A DNA stretch of 64,000 nt, from NCBI GenBank assembly GCA_030950285.1, contig JAUZRR010000002.1, forward strand, positions 62,001 to 126,000. The letters run 5' to 3'. The position numbers and the translations under genes were made by a program. A model generated the notes under the pieces. That model saw only the letters and a program-made list of their open reading frames with translations. It was not told the origin of the DNA and did no database searches. Shown in pieces: positions 52,601 through 60,171 of the stretch (positions are counted from its first letter, which is position 1; every line of letters begins with the position of its first letter). This DNA comes from Planctomycetota bacterium (lineage in GTDB: Bacteria; Planctomycetota; Phycisphaerae; Phycisphaerales; UBA1924).

Positions 52601-53932
52601 CCCGCAGCCACCCTTGCGTTCCTGCGCTCGACGCTCTCGCTGATCCCAAAGCCGGAGGCCGTCGCGATCGTGGGCCTTCTTGATCGTCGGCTGGGTGGCG
52701 AACTCGACGACGCGGGATTGATCGCATCGTTGCAAGAGATGATCGAATCGGCCCCGGGTTCGGACCTGGTGTGGCGCATACTCGTGGAAGCCCGGATCGT
52801 GGCGATGCGGCGCGACCAGCTCGCCGGGCGGTTCGATGAGGTGCAGCAAAGGGCCGACAAAGCCGCTGCAACACTGCGCGACGCGATGGACGCGCTGCCC
52901 GGCAACAGCTTGATCGCCCGCTTCGCCGCCGTGCGGTTCCGAGAGCTCGGCCGCCCGGAGGACGCGCTCTTTGCAGCCCGGCAATGGGCCGAGCGGGTCG
53001 GAAGGCCGAGCTTCGAGGTGGACCAGATGATCGCGCTCCTGCTTGCCCAGCTCGGGCGCAGCCGCGAGGCGATGGTCGTGATCGAGCACTGGCAGGATGA
53101 CATCGTCGCCGATCGGATGGCCCAGCCGGGCGATGCGTTCCTGCTGGCGGGCATCATGGGGACCAGCGGCAACAGCGCCGGAGCGGTCGAGCTCTTCGAG
53201 CCGATCGCGACCGGATCGCCCCAAGGCCTCGTCCTCGGGATCAGGCTGACCCGCTCGCTCGACGACGCGGCAACCGCGCGGGCGTGGCTCGATCAACTCG
53301 AGCCGCTCGTGCTCAGCGGGAACGATCCCCGGACCGTCACCGAGTTCGGTGACGCCTGGTGGTGGCTGGCGGCCCGGACCGGTGAGGTGTCGGACGCCAG
53401 GCGGACTCTCGCGGCCATGGACCGGTTGCTCGCCACCCCCGCCGGGGACCAGCCGAGGATCCGGTTCATCAAGGCGATCGGCCACGAAAAGCTCGGGCAG
53501 ACCGCCCAGGCGATCGAGCAGTACTACGCGGTCGTCCAACAGAACCCCGCCTACCGGGACGCATGGAACAACCTTGCCTACGCCCTGCTGACAACCGGGG
53601 GGGACCTCGCCGAGGCGCTCCGGTGTGTCGATCAGGCGATATCCCTTGCCCAGAGCGCCGACGCTTCGGCGTCAACCCTCGCGGCCTACCTCGACACCAA
53701 GGCCCAGATCCTGATTGCGCTCGGGCGGGCCGACGAGGCGGTCTCGGTCTACCGTGAGGCGCTCGCTACGGTTCCGGAATGGCCCGTGGGAATCGTTGGC
53801 CTCGCGGAAGCGCAATATGCCTCTGGTGACCCTGACAAAGCACGTCATACCGTAGAAAACCTGGATGGGACAGACATCCCGGAAAACCTCTCCACGCGGG
53901 TGACAGCCCTGGTCGAGCAGCTCGGAGATTGA
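49682..53932 (+). CDS. Large TPR-repeat protein of the exosortase locus (PrsT-like role)
   Basis: The 1,416-residue protein has one N-terminal membrane anchor (LILAVVVLAGGIAGAGGYAF), then degenerate TPR helix pairs across almost its whole length, clearest at the ends (HDRGDYEATLANLNEFVSRD; YRDAWNNLAYALLTTGGDLAEAL). GAGGAG lies 8 bases before ATG 49682. Exosortase loci commonly hold a TPR protein called PrsT of about 900 residues; this one is half as long again. It is the last gene of the operon, 13 bp after the sugar transferase. It likely scaffolds polysaccharide export on the periplasmic side. Confidence 0.9.
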   Translation: MAMSRAGRRRLILAVVVLAGGIAGAGGYAFRQAQMRSNMERWLAEGTAAHDRGDYEATLANLNEFVSRDKTNTEALLDFADARRRIPAEGGRHLHQARDVTQTALALEPDSLRGRRMLMEVYREIGLATETYDAAERVLRLDPNDLEAHSTRIGVLIMLGRTDEAIAAAREMADAAPGDMQAQLEAFGTMEEAGADAEVLGAFVANREEQFAGQLGLELMRIQLLFLQLRSTPASSPDLPALSAKFTETIVRAAELPAGSEIEARNFLHYLGLISSVDSRYAEIASTTLARYMEDPALAEAMAAFAAERAWSRGKFDEAGRVALQGAGSIATAADRSLGWLAISGVDASAEALAELEARTTVQASTWAALAKANNLLDSDDGSGALALLDGLGTTDDDARRVALYLTARAERKNGETARAAQSWEALLAETPSWLLARRQLAEAYFSLGRVQDASRVLFDDPFGPNFDIELTLEIEIALDEAGLERTRRSGADGFQLASRKASQDPHNPLWAAMSARAALAVGRMDDAKTYTEQLLEGNIAEVPEAAVTLANRWDRVNPKAAEAIREALGRTASDPSTVYSLAVADLGAGLPDAGLARIQLGLSSATDDDRLAWETALAIYQDQANDPDAAEALFALSAQYPENLVVQQKVLESDAVWESPDRIGAVVERLRAITGDDGYQWRLFDLKRQLTDLDSADTDALERAAELQIKVAGLVREDPSNVDALMIAYSAAEIAGDTDRAADFLLRASNAAPQDPNLRLLLPDALVKAGRLAAATQQATSLATLELEDPATIRRRAALLVRYGRSDLARADWERLAQLGDDTAAVQFASVLAAQGQTDRADAMVAEVIEAGDPSDLARVAAAAYLARRGDIDRGLELLEGLPADGVAGKRNKLIARYLVENTPDLDAARRNEAMAAAADDPELWAAAAQGFMGLMRLDDAQRVMGLGLAEHPDSPSLIALQQAFAADQSQDPAATLAFLRSTLSLIPKPEAVAIVGLLDRRLGGELDDAGLIASLQEMIESAPGSDLVWRILVEARIVAMRRDQLAGRFDEVQQRADKAAATLRDAMDALPGNSLIARFAAVRFRELGRPEDALFAARQWAERVGRPSFEVDQMIALLLAQLGRSREAMVVIEHWQDDIVADRMAQPGDAFLLAGIMGTSGNSAGAVELFEPIATGSPQGLVLGIRLTRSLDDAATARAWLDQLEPLVLSGNDPRTVTEFGDAWWWLAARTGEVSDARRTLAAMDRLLATPAGDQPRIRFIKAIGHEKLGQTAQAIEQYYAVVQQNPAYRDAWNNLAYALLTTGGDLAEALRCVDQAISLAQSADASASTLAAYLDTKAQILIALGRADEAVSVYREALATVPEWPVGIVGLAEAQYASGDPDKARHTVENLDGTDIPENLSTRVTALVEQLGD

Positions 53933-54200
53933 GCAGCAGACCAGCTGTCCGATAGTCGTCCAGACATCCCGTATATACGCCGTGTATTACAGGTATGGCC
54001 CCCTTGCAGCGTCCGCGAACTCGCGCAAGAACTACCTATTTTACTATTCTGCCAGTTTTGCTGTTACAAACCCATTGAAACGCTTGTTCTGTTCGTGATG
54101 AATGGGTAGACTCACACACATCATGTCTTGCCTGGGAGGCGGGAATTCAAAATTTGGTGGGTGGAATCGCACGCACTCGCGTGGAGAAGGGATCGAGAAA

Positions 54201-54857
54201 ATGAAGAAGGTATGCGCAATTGCGGCAGCGCTCGCGGTCGGTGTCACTGGAATGACGGCTGCGGCTCAGAATACTGTGGTCTTCAGCGACGGCCCGGGCA
54301 GTGTCGGCGGCGGCGAGTTCACCGCCGTGACATCTGACTTCGGCACATTCCAGACGTTCTGCATGGAGTACAACGAGAACCTCGACATTGTCGGCGGGAC
54401 TACATACGAGTTCGATATCGCCACGACTGTCAAGTTCAACGGTCTCGGTGAGGGCAACGAAGACCCGCTTGACTCGCGCTCGGCGTTCGTCTACCAGCGT
54501 TTCCGTGATGGAGAGATCCGCAACATCCTCGGCGATCAGGGCCTTTCCGACGAGCGGGTCGCCAACGCCATCCAGATCGCGCTGTGGGATATCGAGGACG
54601 AAGGGATCGACTTCAGCTTCCACGCCGACTTCGCCAACTCGCAGGCACTGATCGCCGCGGCACAGTCCGCGATCGACAACGGTGACTGGGTCGGTATCGG
54701 CAACGTCCGAGTGATGAACAACTGGGTGATGGGGCAGAGCGGCACCACCGACGGTGCGCGTCAGGACACCCTGATTATCGTTCCGCTCCCGACCGGTGCT
54801 GCGCTCGCGGGCGTTGGCCTGTTCGGGCTCTCAGCTGCTCGGCGTCGCCGCAGCTAA
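54201..54857 (+). CDS. VPLP-CTERM surface protein 1, thioester-domain-like
   Basis: The 218-residue protein starts MKKVCAIAAALAVGVTGMTAAAQ, a signal peptide. It ends with a tripartite sorting tail: VPLP at 194-197, the hydrophobic stretch TGAALAGVGLFGLSA, and RRRR. The middle resembles the thioester domains of Gram-positive adhesins: FCMEY with Cys54 and AIQIALWDIE with Gln125, the residues that would form the internal Cys-Gln bond. It is the most diverged of the four paralogues. An AT-rich stretch (about 54020-54120) lies upstream and may hold its promoter. Family assignment is inference from the motif pair. Confidence 0.85.
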   Translation: MKKVCAIAAALAVGVTGMTAAAQNTVVFSDGPGSVGGGEFTAVTSDFGTFQTFCMEYNENLDIVGGTTYEFDIATTVKFNGLGEGNEDPLDSRSAFVYQRFRDGEIRNILGDQGLSDERVANAIQIALWDIEDEGIDFSFHADFANSQALIAAAQSAIDNGDWVGIGNVRVMNNWVMGQSGTTDGARQDTLIIVPLPTGAALAGVGLFGLSAARRRRS

Positions 54858-54963
54858 GGGCGGACAGGAGTCTCTTGGGCCTCATCCCGTGGGTCGTTCC
54901 ATGGACAGCTGGACATGACGGCTGGGATAGAAAGGCAGTGCGAGCTTGGGAGGGCTTGCTTCT

Positions 54964-55623
54964 ATGAAACACACTCGCAACACACTCTTGACGATCGGTG
55001 TTTTTGCTCTCGCAGCAAGTTCTGCAACGGCGGACCCGGTGTACATCCAGGATCTCGGCGCGAACGGGAACGTCGGCCGCGGAGTCTCGGTCACGCTCTC
55101 AAGCGGGCTGACCTTCGCCGACGGCTCGGCGAGCCGCATCATCTGGGCCGGGCAGCGCACCTTGCTGCTCGACGGCACCGAGCTCGATGTGTACAGCGCC
55201 GAGCTCACGGGTCTCAAGGGAGGCGAGGGGTGGTTCGAGTCGCAGACTGCCCAGGAAGCGCTCGGCGAGACCAAGGCCGACGCGATCGCGAGGCTCTTTG
55301 GGGCTCACGACGGCGGCCGGTTCAACGGCCGCGAGCAGACCGTCGCGTTCCAGGCGATGCTCTGGGAGCTCGTCTACGACTACGACGGGACCGAAGAGAG
55401 CATCGATATGTCCACAGGCTCGGTGGTCTTTGGCCTTGTCAAGGCGGCCGAGTTTGAGGCGTTCAAGACCTCTGCGATGCGTGGCGGATCAAAGCCGGGG
55501 GTTGGCCTGGTGTCCAGCGACCCGCTCAACGATTCGTTCCGCATTGTTCCGCTTCCCTCGACAGCTGGGCTCGCCGTGTTCGGCCTGCTCGGGATCGCAG
55601 CCGCCGGCCGTCGGCGACTGTGA
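54964..55623 (+). CDS. VPLP-CTERM surface protein 2, thioester-like fold with Ser in place of Cys
   Basis: The 219-residue protein has a signal peptide (MKHTRNTLLTIGVFALAASSATA) and a tail VPLPSTAGLAVFGLLGIAA plus GRRR. It aligns with proteins 3 and 4 through NIWAG-like IIWAG, TKADAIARLF and AFQAMLWELVYDYDG. The Gln of the thioester pair is kept (Gln130), but the Cys position reads VYSAEL with Ser78, so no thioester can form. It may be an inactive or differently used paralogue. GGGAGGG lies about 10 bases upstream of the ATG; a hairpin terminator follows. Confidence 0.85.
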   Translation: MKHTRNTLLTIGVFALAASSATADPVYIQDLGANGNVGRGVSVTLSSGLTFADGSASRIIWAGQRTLLLDGTELDVYSAELTGLKGGEGWFESQTAQEALGETKADAIARLFGAHDGGRFNGREQTVAFQAMLWELVYDYDGTEESIDMSTGSVVFGLVKAAEFEAFKTSAMRGGSKPGVGLVSSDPLNDSFRIVPLPSTAGLAVFGLLGIAAAGRRRL

Positions 55624-55638
55624 AGGATTGATCTTTCG

Positions 55639-55672
55639 CTCGGGACCGGCTGACGCCTGTCCCGAGTCTTTG
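55639..55672 (+). terminator. Hairpin terminator after VPLP protein 2
   Basis: CTCGGGAC (55639-55646) pairs with GTCCCGAG (55659-55666) over a 12-base loop, followed by TCTTTGG. The T run is short, so termination may be partial. Confidence 0.65.
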
Positions 55673-55860
55673 GAAGAGTGACTTGCCAGCCATTTCTTGG
55701 GGGCAGGAAAAGGGAGATTTGTGCTCGCGTGCCCCGGTGCTTTGTGGTACCATGGCTCGCGGCATGCCGGGTGGAGCCGGTGTGTTCCCTTTGGTCAACA
55801 ACAACTGTTGCCCGGCGGAATGTTCAGCTTTAGGGACATTCGACGGCATCGGAAGGAGAG

Positions 55861-56535
55861 ATGAACGATATGAAGAAGAGTATTCTCGCATTGATTCTGG
55901 CCGGTGCTGCGGGCGTTGCGTCCGCCGACTCGGTCAACCTGACCTACGACGGCCAGGGCACCTACGGCAGCACCCTCACGGTTTCGCTCTCGGGCGGCCT
56001 GTTCTTCCAGAACGGCAGCTCGTCGACGAACATCTGGGCCGGTCGGCTCGCAGTGACCGTCGACGGCCAGTCCGCCGAGACCTACTGCACCGAACTCACC
56101 CAGTGGGCGGCCTCGGGTGTGTTCGACATCATCGCGCTCCCGGACGCCCCGCGTCCCGGCGAGGGCATGGGCCAGACCAAGGCCGACGCGATCCAGCAGC
56201 TCTACAACGCCACCAACGGCGCGATGGACGTTGACACCGACGCCGAAGCGGCCGCGTTCCAGGCGGTGATCTGGGAGATCGTTTACGATTATGACGGCAC
56301 CGAGGCGACCATGTCGACCACGGCCGGGAACGTCCAGATGCTCGGCGTCAACGCCAGCCTCTTCAACCTCTACCGCGGGTACGCCAACGCCAACGGGGAC
56401 AAGACCCCCTACGTCGCCGCGTACACCAACGACACCGCCCAGGACATGCTGTTCACCGTTATCCCGCTCCCGGGCGCAGCGTTGATGGCGGGCCTCGGCC
56501 TGGCGGGCGTTGTGATCCGTCGCCGTCGCGCCTAA
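55861..56535 (+). CDS. VPLP-CTERM surface protein 3, thioester-domain-like
   Basis: The 224-residue protein has the signal MKKSILALILAGAAGVASA and the tail IPLPGAALMAGLGLAGVVI plus RRRR. The thioester pair is TYCTEL with Cys76 and AAFQAVIWEIVYDYDG with Gln134. The two ATGs at 55861 and 55870 both follow AAGGAG; the second has better spacing, so the true start may be MKKSILA. It is close to protein 4, sharing CTELTQWAASG and YNATNGAMDVDT-like segments, which shows recent tandem duplication. A strong terminator follows. Confidence 0.87.
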   Translation: MNDMKKSILALILAGAAGVASADSVNLTYDGQGTYGSTLTVSLSGGLFFQNGSSSTNIWAGRLAVTVDGQSAETYCTELTQWAASGVFDIIALPDAPRPGEGMGQTKADAIQQLYNATNGAMDVDTDAEAAAFQAVIWEIVYDYDGTEATMSTTAGNVQMLGVNASLFNLYRGYANANGDKTPYVAAYTNDTAQDMLFTVIPLPGAALMAGLGLAGVVIRRRRA

Positions 56536-56568
56536 GGCCGCTGCGACACAACTTGCGTTCTTCCCGAA

Positions 56569-56598
56569 CCCGGACCTTTTCAGGTCCGGGTTTTTCTT
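56569..56598 (+). terminator. Rho-independent terminator after VPLP protein 3
   Basis: CCCGGACCT (56569-56577), the loop TTTC and AGGTCCGGG (56582-56590) are followed by TTTTTCTT. A textbook structure. Confidence 0.93.
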
Positions 56599-56771
56599 AT
56601 ACCCACACCTCTCGGACTTTGCAGTTGCTATGGGACGCGGCACCCATTCCGAGAACCTGAATCTGCCCCTGAATCCCTGCGAAGCACTTGGAAAAAGCAC
56701 TGGTACACCTCATGATTCTCCCAGCGGGTTCACCGCGTTTCTCAAACACCAAGTAGAGAGGGAAGATCCAT

Positions 56772-57446
56772 ATGAATCGCACCATCAAGGCCTCGTGTCT
56801 CGTTATTTCGCTCGGCTTTCTTGCTTCGGCCGCACACGCCGACAGCGTTTCGCTGACCTTCGACGGTATCAGCGGCAACTACGGCCAGAGCGTCGGCGTC
56901 TCGCTCTCCGGCGGGTACACATTCGCCGACGGCGACTCGTCCAAGAACATCTGGGCCGGCCAGCTCAGCTACACCGCCGACGGCGACGCCATCAAGACCT
57001 ACTGCACCGAGCTCACCCAGTGGGCGGCCTCGGGTACCTACGACATCGTCAACGTGTCCAACGCCCCCTCCAGCGGCCCGATGGGCGCAGCCAAGGCCGA
57101 CGCGATCTACCGCCTCTTCAACGCGACCAACGGGGCTGCGGATATCGATACCAACGCCGAAGCCGCCGCGTTCCAGGCCACGATCTGGGAGATCGTCTAC
57201 GACTTTGATTCGGGCATGAACTTCACCGGCGGCAACGTCCAGTTCACCGGGCTGAACAACTCGCTGGTCAGCCTCTTCGCCGGGTACGCCAATGACACCC
57301 AGGGCGATTCGACACCCAACGTGATCGCCTACAGCAACCAGCAGTACCAGGACCAGCTCGGCATGCAGATCGTGCCGCTGCCCGGTGCCGCCGCGATGGC
57401 GGGCCTCGGCCTGGCGGGCATGGCGACCCGTCGCCGTCGCGGGTGA
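56772..57446 (+). CDS. VPLP-CTERM surface protein 4, thioester-domain-like
   Basis: The 224-residue protein has the signal MNRTIKASCLVISLGFLASAAHA and the tail VPLPGAAAMAGLGLAGMAT plus RRRR. The thioester pair is TYCTEL with Cys78 and AAFQATIWEIVYDFDSG with Gln135. It is the nearest paralogue of protein 3 in both the domain and the tail. AGAGAGGGAAG lies ahead of the ATG. It lies 236 bp after the previous gene, behind a terminator, so it is probably its own transcription unit. Confidence 0.88.
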   Translation: MNRTIKASCLVISLGFLASAAHADSVSLTFDGISGNYGQSVGVSLSGGYTFADGDSSKNIWAGQLSYTADGDAIKTYCTELTQWAASGTYDIVNVSNAPSSGPMGAAKADAIYRLFNATNGAADIDTNAEAAAFQATIWEIVYDFDSGMNFTGGNVQFTGLNNSLVSLFAGYANDTQGDSTPNVIAYSNQQYQDQLGMQIVPLPGAAAMAGLGLAGMATRRRRG

Positions 57447-57485
57447 GCAAACACCCGTCCGACAACCGCATGTGACACACCGCGA

Positions 57486-57520
57486 GGGGAGGAGCCGAGG
57501 CTGCTCCCCTTGTTGTTTTT
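57486..57520 (+). terminator. Rho-independent terminator after VPLP protein 4
   Basis: GGGGAG (57486-57491) pairs with CTCCCC (57504-57509), with an inner AGC-CGAG-GCT stem, followed by TTGTTGTTTTT. It separates the VPLP array from the convergent rhamnose operon. Confidence 0.88.
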
Positions 57521-57563
57521 GTGCGAGAGGTCCAGCCGTGCCCGACAGCTCGCCCGCCCAGCT

Positions 57564-58598
57564 CTATGCCGACGCCGCTCGCCCGTACTGCTGTTCGTAA
57601 TAGTCGCGGTACGCCCCGGTGCGGACCCGCTGCCACCACTCGGTGTTGTCCTGATACCAGCGCACCGTCTCGGCCAGCGCCCCGGGCCAGGCCGACCGCG
57701 TGGGGTGCCACCCCAGTTCTCGGGCGATCTTCGTCGCGTCGATCGCGTACCGCCTGTCGTGCCCGAGCCGATCCTTCACCGGCTCGATCATCTCCTCGCC
57801 AAAGCCCATCAGCCCGAGGATCGAGTGGGTGAGCTCGATGTTCGAGCGTTCGTTGTTGCCCCCCACGTTGTAGACCTCGCCCGCGGTGCCCTTCTCGAGC
57901 ACCGTCAGGATTGCCTCGCAGTGGTCGTCCACGTGCAGCCAGTCCCGGACGTTGAGCCCGTCGCCATAGAGCGGCACCTTCTTGCCCTCGATGAGGTTGG
58001 CGACAAAGAGCGGGATGACTTTTTCGGGGAACTGGTAGGGTCCGAAGTTGTTGCTGCAGCGGGTGGTCACGGTGTCCATGCCGAAGGTGTGGTGGTAGGC
58101 GCCGACGAGCAGGTCGCCGCTGGCTTTGCTCGCCGCGTACGGGCTGTTGGCGGTGATCGGCGTCTCCTCGGTAAAGAGCAGCGACTTGTCCTCAAGCGGG
58201 AGCGATCCATACACCTCGTCGGTCGAAACATAGAGAAACCGACGCGGCTTGCCCGGCGCTTTGCGGACCACATCAAGCATGACCTGCGTGCCCAGCACGT
58301 TCGTCCGAATGAACGGCTCGGAATCAAGAATCGACCGATCGACGTGACTCTCGGCTGCCATATGCACCACGGCGTCGGCCTCTTCAACCAGCGGCTCCAT
58401 CGCGGCAGCGTCGCAGATGTCAGCCTTGACGAACCGGTACCGCGGGTCGCTCTCGATGCTGGTGAGGTTCTCGAGGTTGCCCGAATAGGTCAGCACGTCG
58501 GCGTTGATGACCCGGCAGTCGGGCCGGTTGGCGAGCAGGAAGCGGACGAAGTTGGCGCCGATGAATCCCGCACCGCCGGTAACCAGAATCGTTGTCAT
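57564..58598 (-). CDS. rfbB: dTDP-glucose 4,6-dehydratase
   Basis: The 344-residue extended SDR enzyme performs the second step of dTDP-L-rhamnose synthesis. Seen: the NAD-binding TGGAGFIGANFVRFL, the catalytic STDEVYGSL (Thr-Asp-Glu), YAASKASGD (Tyr-x-x-x-Lys) and the substrate loop NNFGPYQFPEKVIPLF. The length is standard. It is the last of four genes read leftward, 96 bp after rfbD. Confidence 0.95.
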   Translation of the reverse strand: MTTILVTGGAGFIGANFVRFLLANRPDCRVINADVLTYSGNLENLTSIESDPRYRFVKADICDAAAMEPLVEEADAVVHMAAESHVDRSILDSEPFIRTNVLGTQVMLDVVRKAPGKPRRFLYVSTDEVYGSLPLEDKSLLFTEETPITANSPYAASKASGDLLVGAYHHTFGMDTVTTRCSNNFGPYQFPEKVIPLFVANLIEGKKVPLYGDGLNVRDWLHVDDHCEAILTVLEKGTAGEVYNVGGNNERSNIELTHSILGLMGFGEEMIEPVKDRLGHDRRYAIDATKIARELGWHPTRSAWPGALAETVRWYQDNTEWWQRVRTGAYRDYYEQQYGRAASA

Positions 58599-58694
58599 GA
58601 TGGACTGTCCTCGTCTGTCGTTCTCTGGATCTGTCGTTGTTCGATGGTGTTCGCTGATCGTCTTGCGCTGCGTGGCAGGCCGGATGAAAGGAGA

Positions 58695-59561
58695 CTACGG
58701 CTCGAGGCGGCGCAGCACATCGGCCAGCGCAGCCTGCCAGGGTGTCATCGGCCCGATCAGGGATTCGGTTTCCGAAATGTCGAGCACGCTGTAGGCCGGG
58801 CGCGGGGCGGGGCTGGGGTACTCGTCCGAGCCGCAGGGATGGACTGTGGCGACCCCTTCGACAGGCCGGAGCAACCGCACAATCTCGCTGGCGAACTCGA
58901 ACCACGAGCACTCGCCGCTGTCGGTAGCGTGCACATACCCCGAGGCATCGGCCCGCAGGAGCGCAAGGCTCGACCTGGCAAGCCCCTCGGCCGACGTCGG
59001 ACGCCCGCGCTGGTCGTTGACGACGCGCAGCTCGGGCCTTGCCAACGCTGCGCCGGCGATCGTCCGCACAAAGTTCTTGCCCCACGGCGCATAGACCCAG
59101 CTGGTGCGGATGCACAGCCACGGCGAGCCCCCGCTGCCGACCCGATCGAGCAGCTCCTCGCCCGCTGCTTTGGAACGGCCGTAGGCATTCACAGGCTCGC
59201 GGGGATGATCGACGCGGTACGGCGAGTCGGCGTTGCCATCGAAGACGTAATCGGTCGAGTACGTCACAAAGCGGGTGTCCGCCTGCGCGCACGCTTCGGC
59301 GAGCAACCCCACCGCCTGGGCGTTGGCTGCGTGCGCCCGTTCGTACATCGTCTCGGCGTCGTCTACCGCGGTCCACGCCGCACAGTTGACCACGTGCGAA
59401 TAGGACGCGACATCGAGGGCACGCACCGCGTCCATGTCTTCAAGCTCGAGCCGATCCCGCCCGAGCGCATCGAACGGGATGGAGTGGGCGGTGAGCAGCC
59501 CTGTCCACGCTCTGCCGAGCATGCCGCGGGAGCCGAGGATGAGCACGCGATCGGGATGCAC
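58695..59561 (-). CDS. rfbD: dTDP-4-dehydrorhamnose reductase
   Basis: The 288-residue reductase makes dTDP-L-rhamnose in the last step. It begins at GTG with VLILGSRGMLGRAW (NADPH loop) and has NCAAWTAVDDAE, STDYVFDG, YGRSKAAGE (Tyr-x-x-x-Lys) and RTSWVYAPWGKNFV, all typical of RmlD. It lies 80 bp after the epimerase gene. With its three neighbours it completes the pathway. Confidence 0.94.
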   Translation of the reverse strand: MHPDRVLILGSRGMLGRAWTGLLTAHSIPFDALGRDRLELEDMDAVRALDVASYSHVVNCAAWTAVDDAETMYERAHAANAQAVGLLAEACAQADTRFVTYSTDYVFDGNADSPYRVDHPREPVNAYGRSKAAGEELLDRVGSGGSPWLCIRTSWVYAPWGKNFVRTIAGAALARPELRVVNDQRGRPTSAEGLARSSLALLRADASGYVHATDSGECSWFEFASEIVRLLRPVEGVATVHPCGSDEYPSPAPRPAYSVLDISETESLIGPMTPWQAALADVLRRLEP

Positions 59562-59641
59562 AGTTGGTCAGCCTCACTCTTTGGTGCGTGTGCGCGTGTG
59601 GGGGACGTGGGGGACGTGGGGGGCGTGGGAGGCGTGGGGGT

Positions 59642-60136
59642 TTACTTGTGTTCGACGTGCCACGGGAAGCCGGCGAACGCATCGTGCTCGCAGCGGTCCT
59701 CGTCGGGGGAAGCCGGGTCGTAGGCGTGGGTGACGTAATAGAGCAGCCCGGCGGGTGTCGGGCCGACGGTCGCGGCGCCGTGCCACAGGGGCGGCGGGAT
59801 GATGACCGTCCCGGGGCGCTTCTCCCCGATCACCAGCGACCAGCTCTTGCCCGCGTCCTGATCGTGGACGCCGACCTTGAGGTGCCCGAGCAGGCACATC
59901 CAGAAGTCGGTCTGCTTGTGATGGCGGTGCCAGGCTTTGATCACGCCGGGATACTGCACCGAGAAGTTGACCTGCCCTTGCGGCGCGAGCACGCCCTGCA
60001 TCTGGTTCATGAGTGACCAGCCGCGGTCGTCGGTAAAGAACTGCGCGGGCACAAAGACCGGCTCGTTCAGTTCCTTTGCGCGCGCAAACGCTTCAGGGAG
60101 TGGGCCGGGGTGTGTCGTCGGGGCGGTGACCTTCAA
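59642..60136 (-). CDS. rfbC: dTDP-4-dehydrorhamnose 3,5-epimerase-family protein
   Basis: The 164-residue cupin starts at TTG 60136, with GAGAGGAA about 7 bases before it; a longer frame upstream has no protein character. The family pattern is FTDDRGWSLMNQM, QVNFSVQYPGVIKAWHRHHKQTDFW, LKVGVHD and VIIPPPLWHGAATVGPTPAGLLYYVTHAYDP. His in KAWHRH is the expected base. It is diverged from classical RmlC (about 180-200 residues), so it might act on a related dTDP-keto sugar, but its place among rfbA, rfbD and rfbB supports the 3,5-epimerase role. Confidence 0.85.
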   Translation of the reverse strand: MKVTAPTTHPGPLPEAFARAKELNEPVFVPAQFFTDDRGWSLMNQMQGVLAPQGQVNFSVQYPGVIKAWHRHHKQTDFWMCLLGHLKVGVHDQDAGKSWSLVIGEKRPGTVIIPPPLWHGAATVGPTPAGLLYYVTHAYDPASPDEDRCEHDAFAGFPWHVEHK

Positions 60137-60171
60137 GAGTCGGTTCCTCTCGTGGGGTGGGTGCGTGTGGT

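Noticed and set aside
49880-53539. A 1,219-codon minus-strand open frame opposite the TPR gene.
   Set aside because: The sense strand gives an anchored TPR protein in a tight operon; the antisense product has no recognisable pattern.
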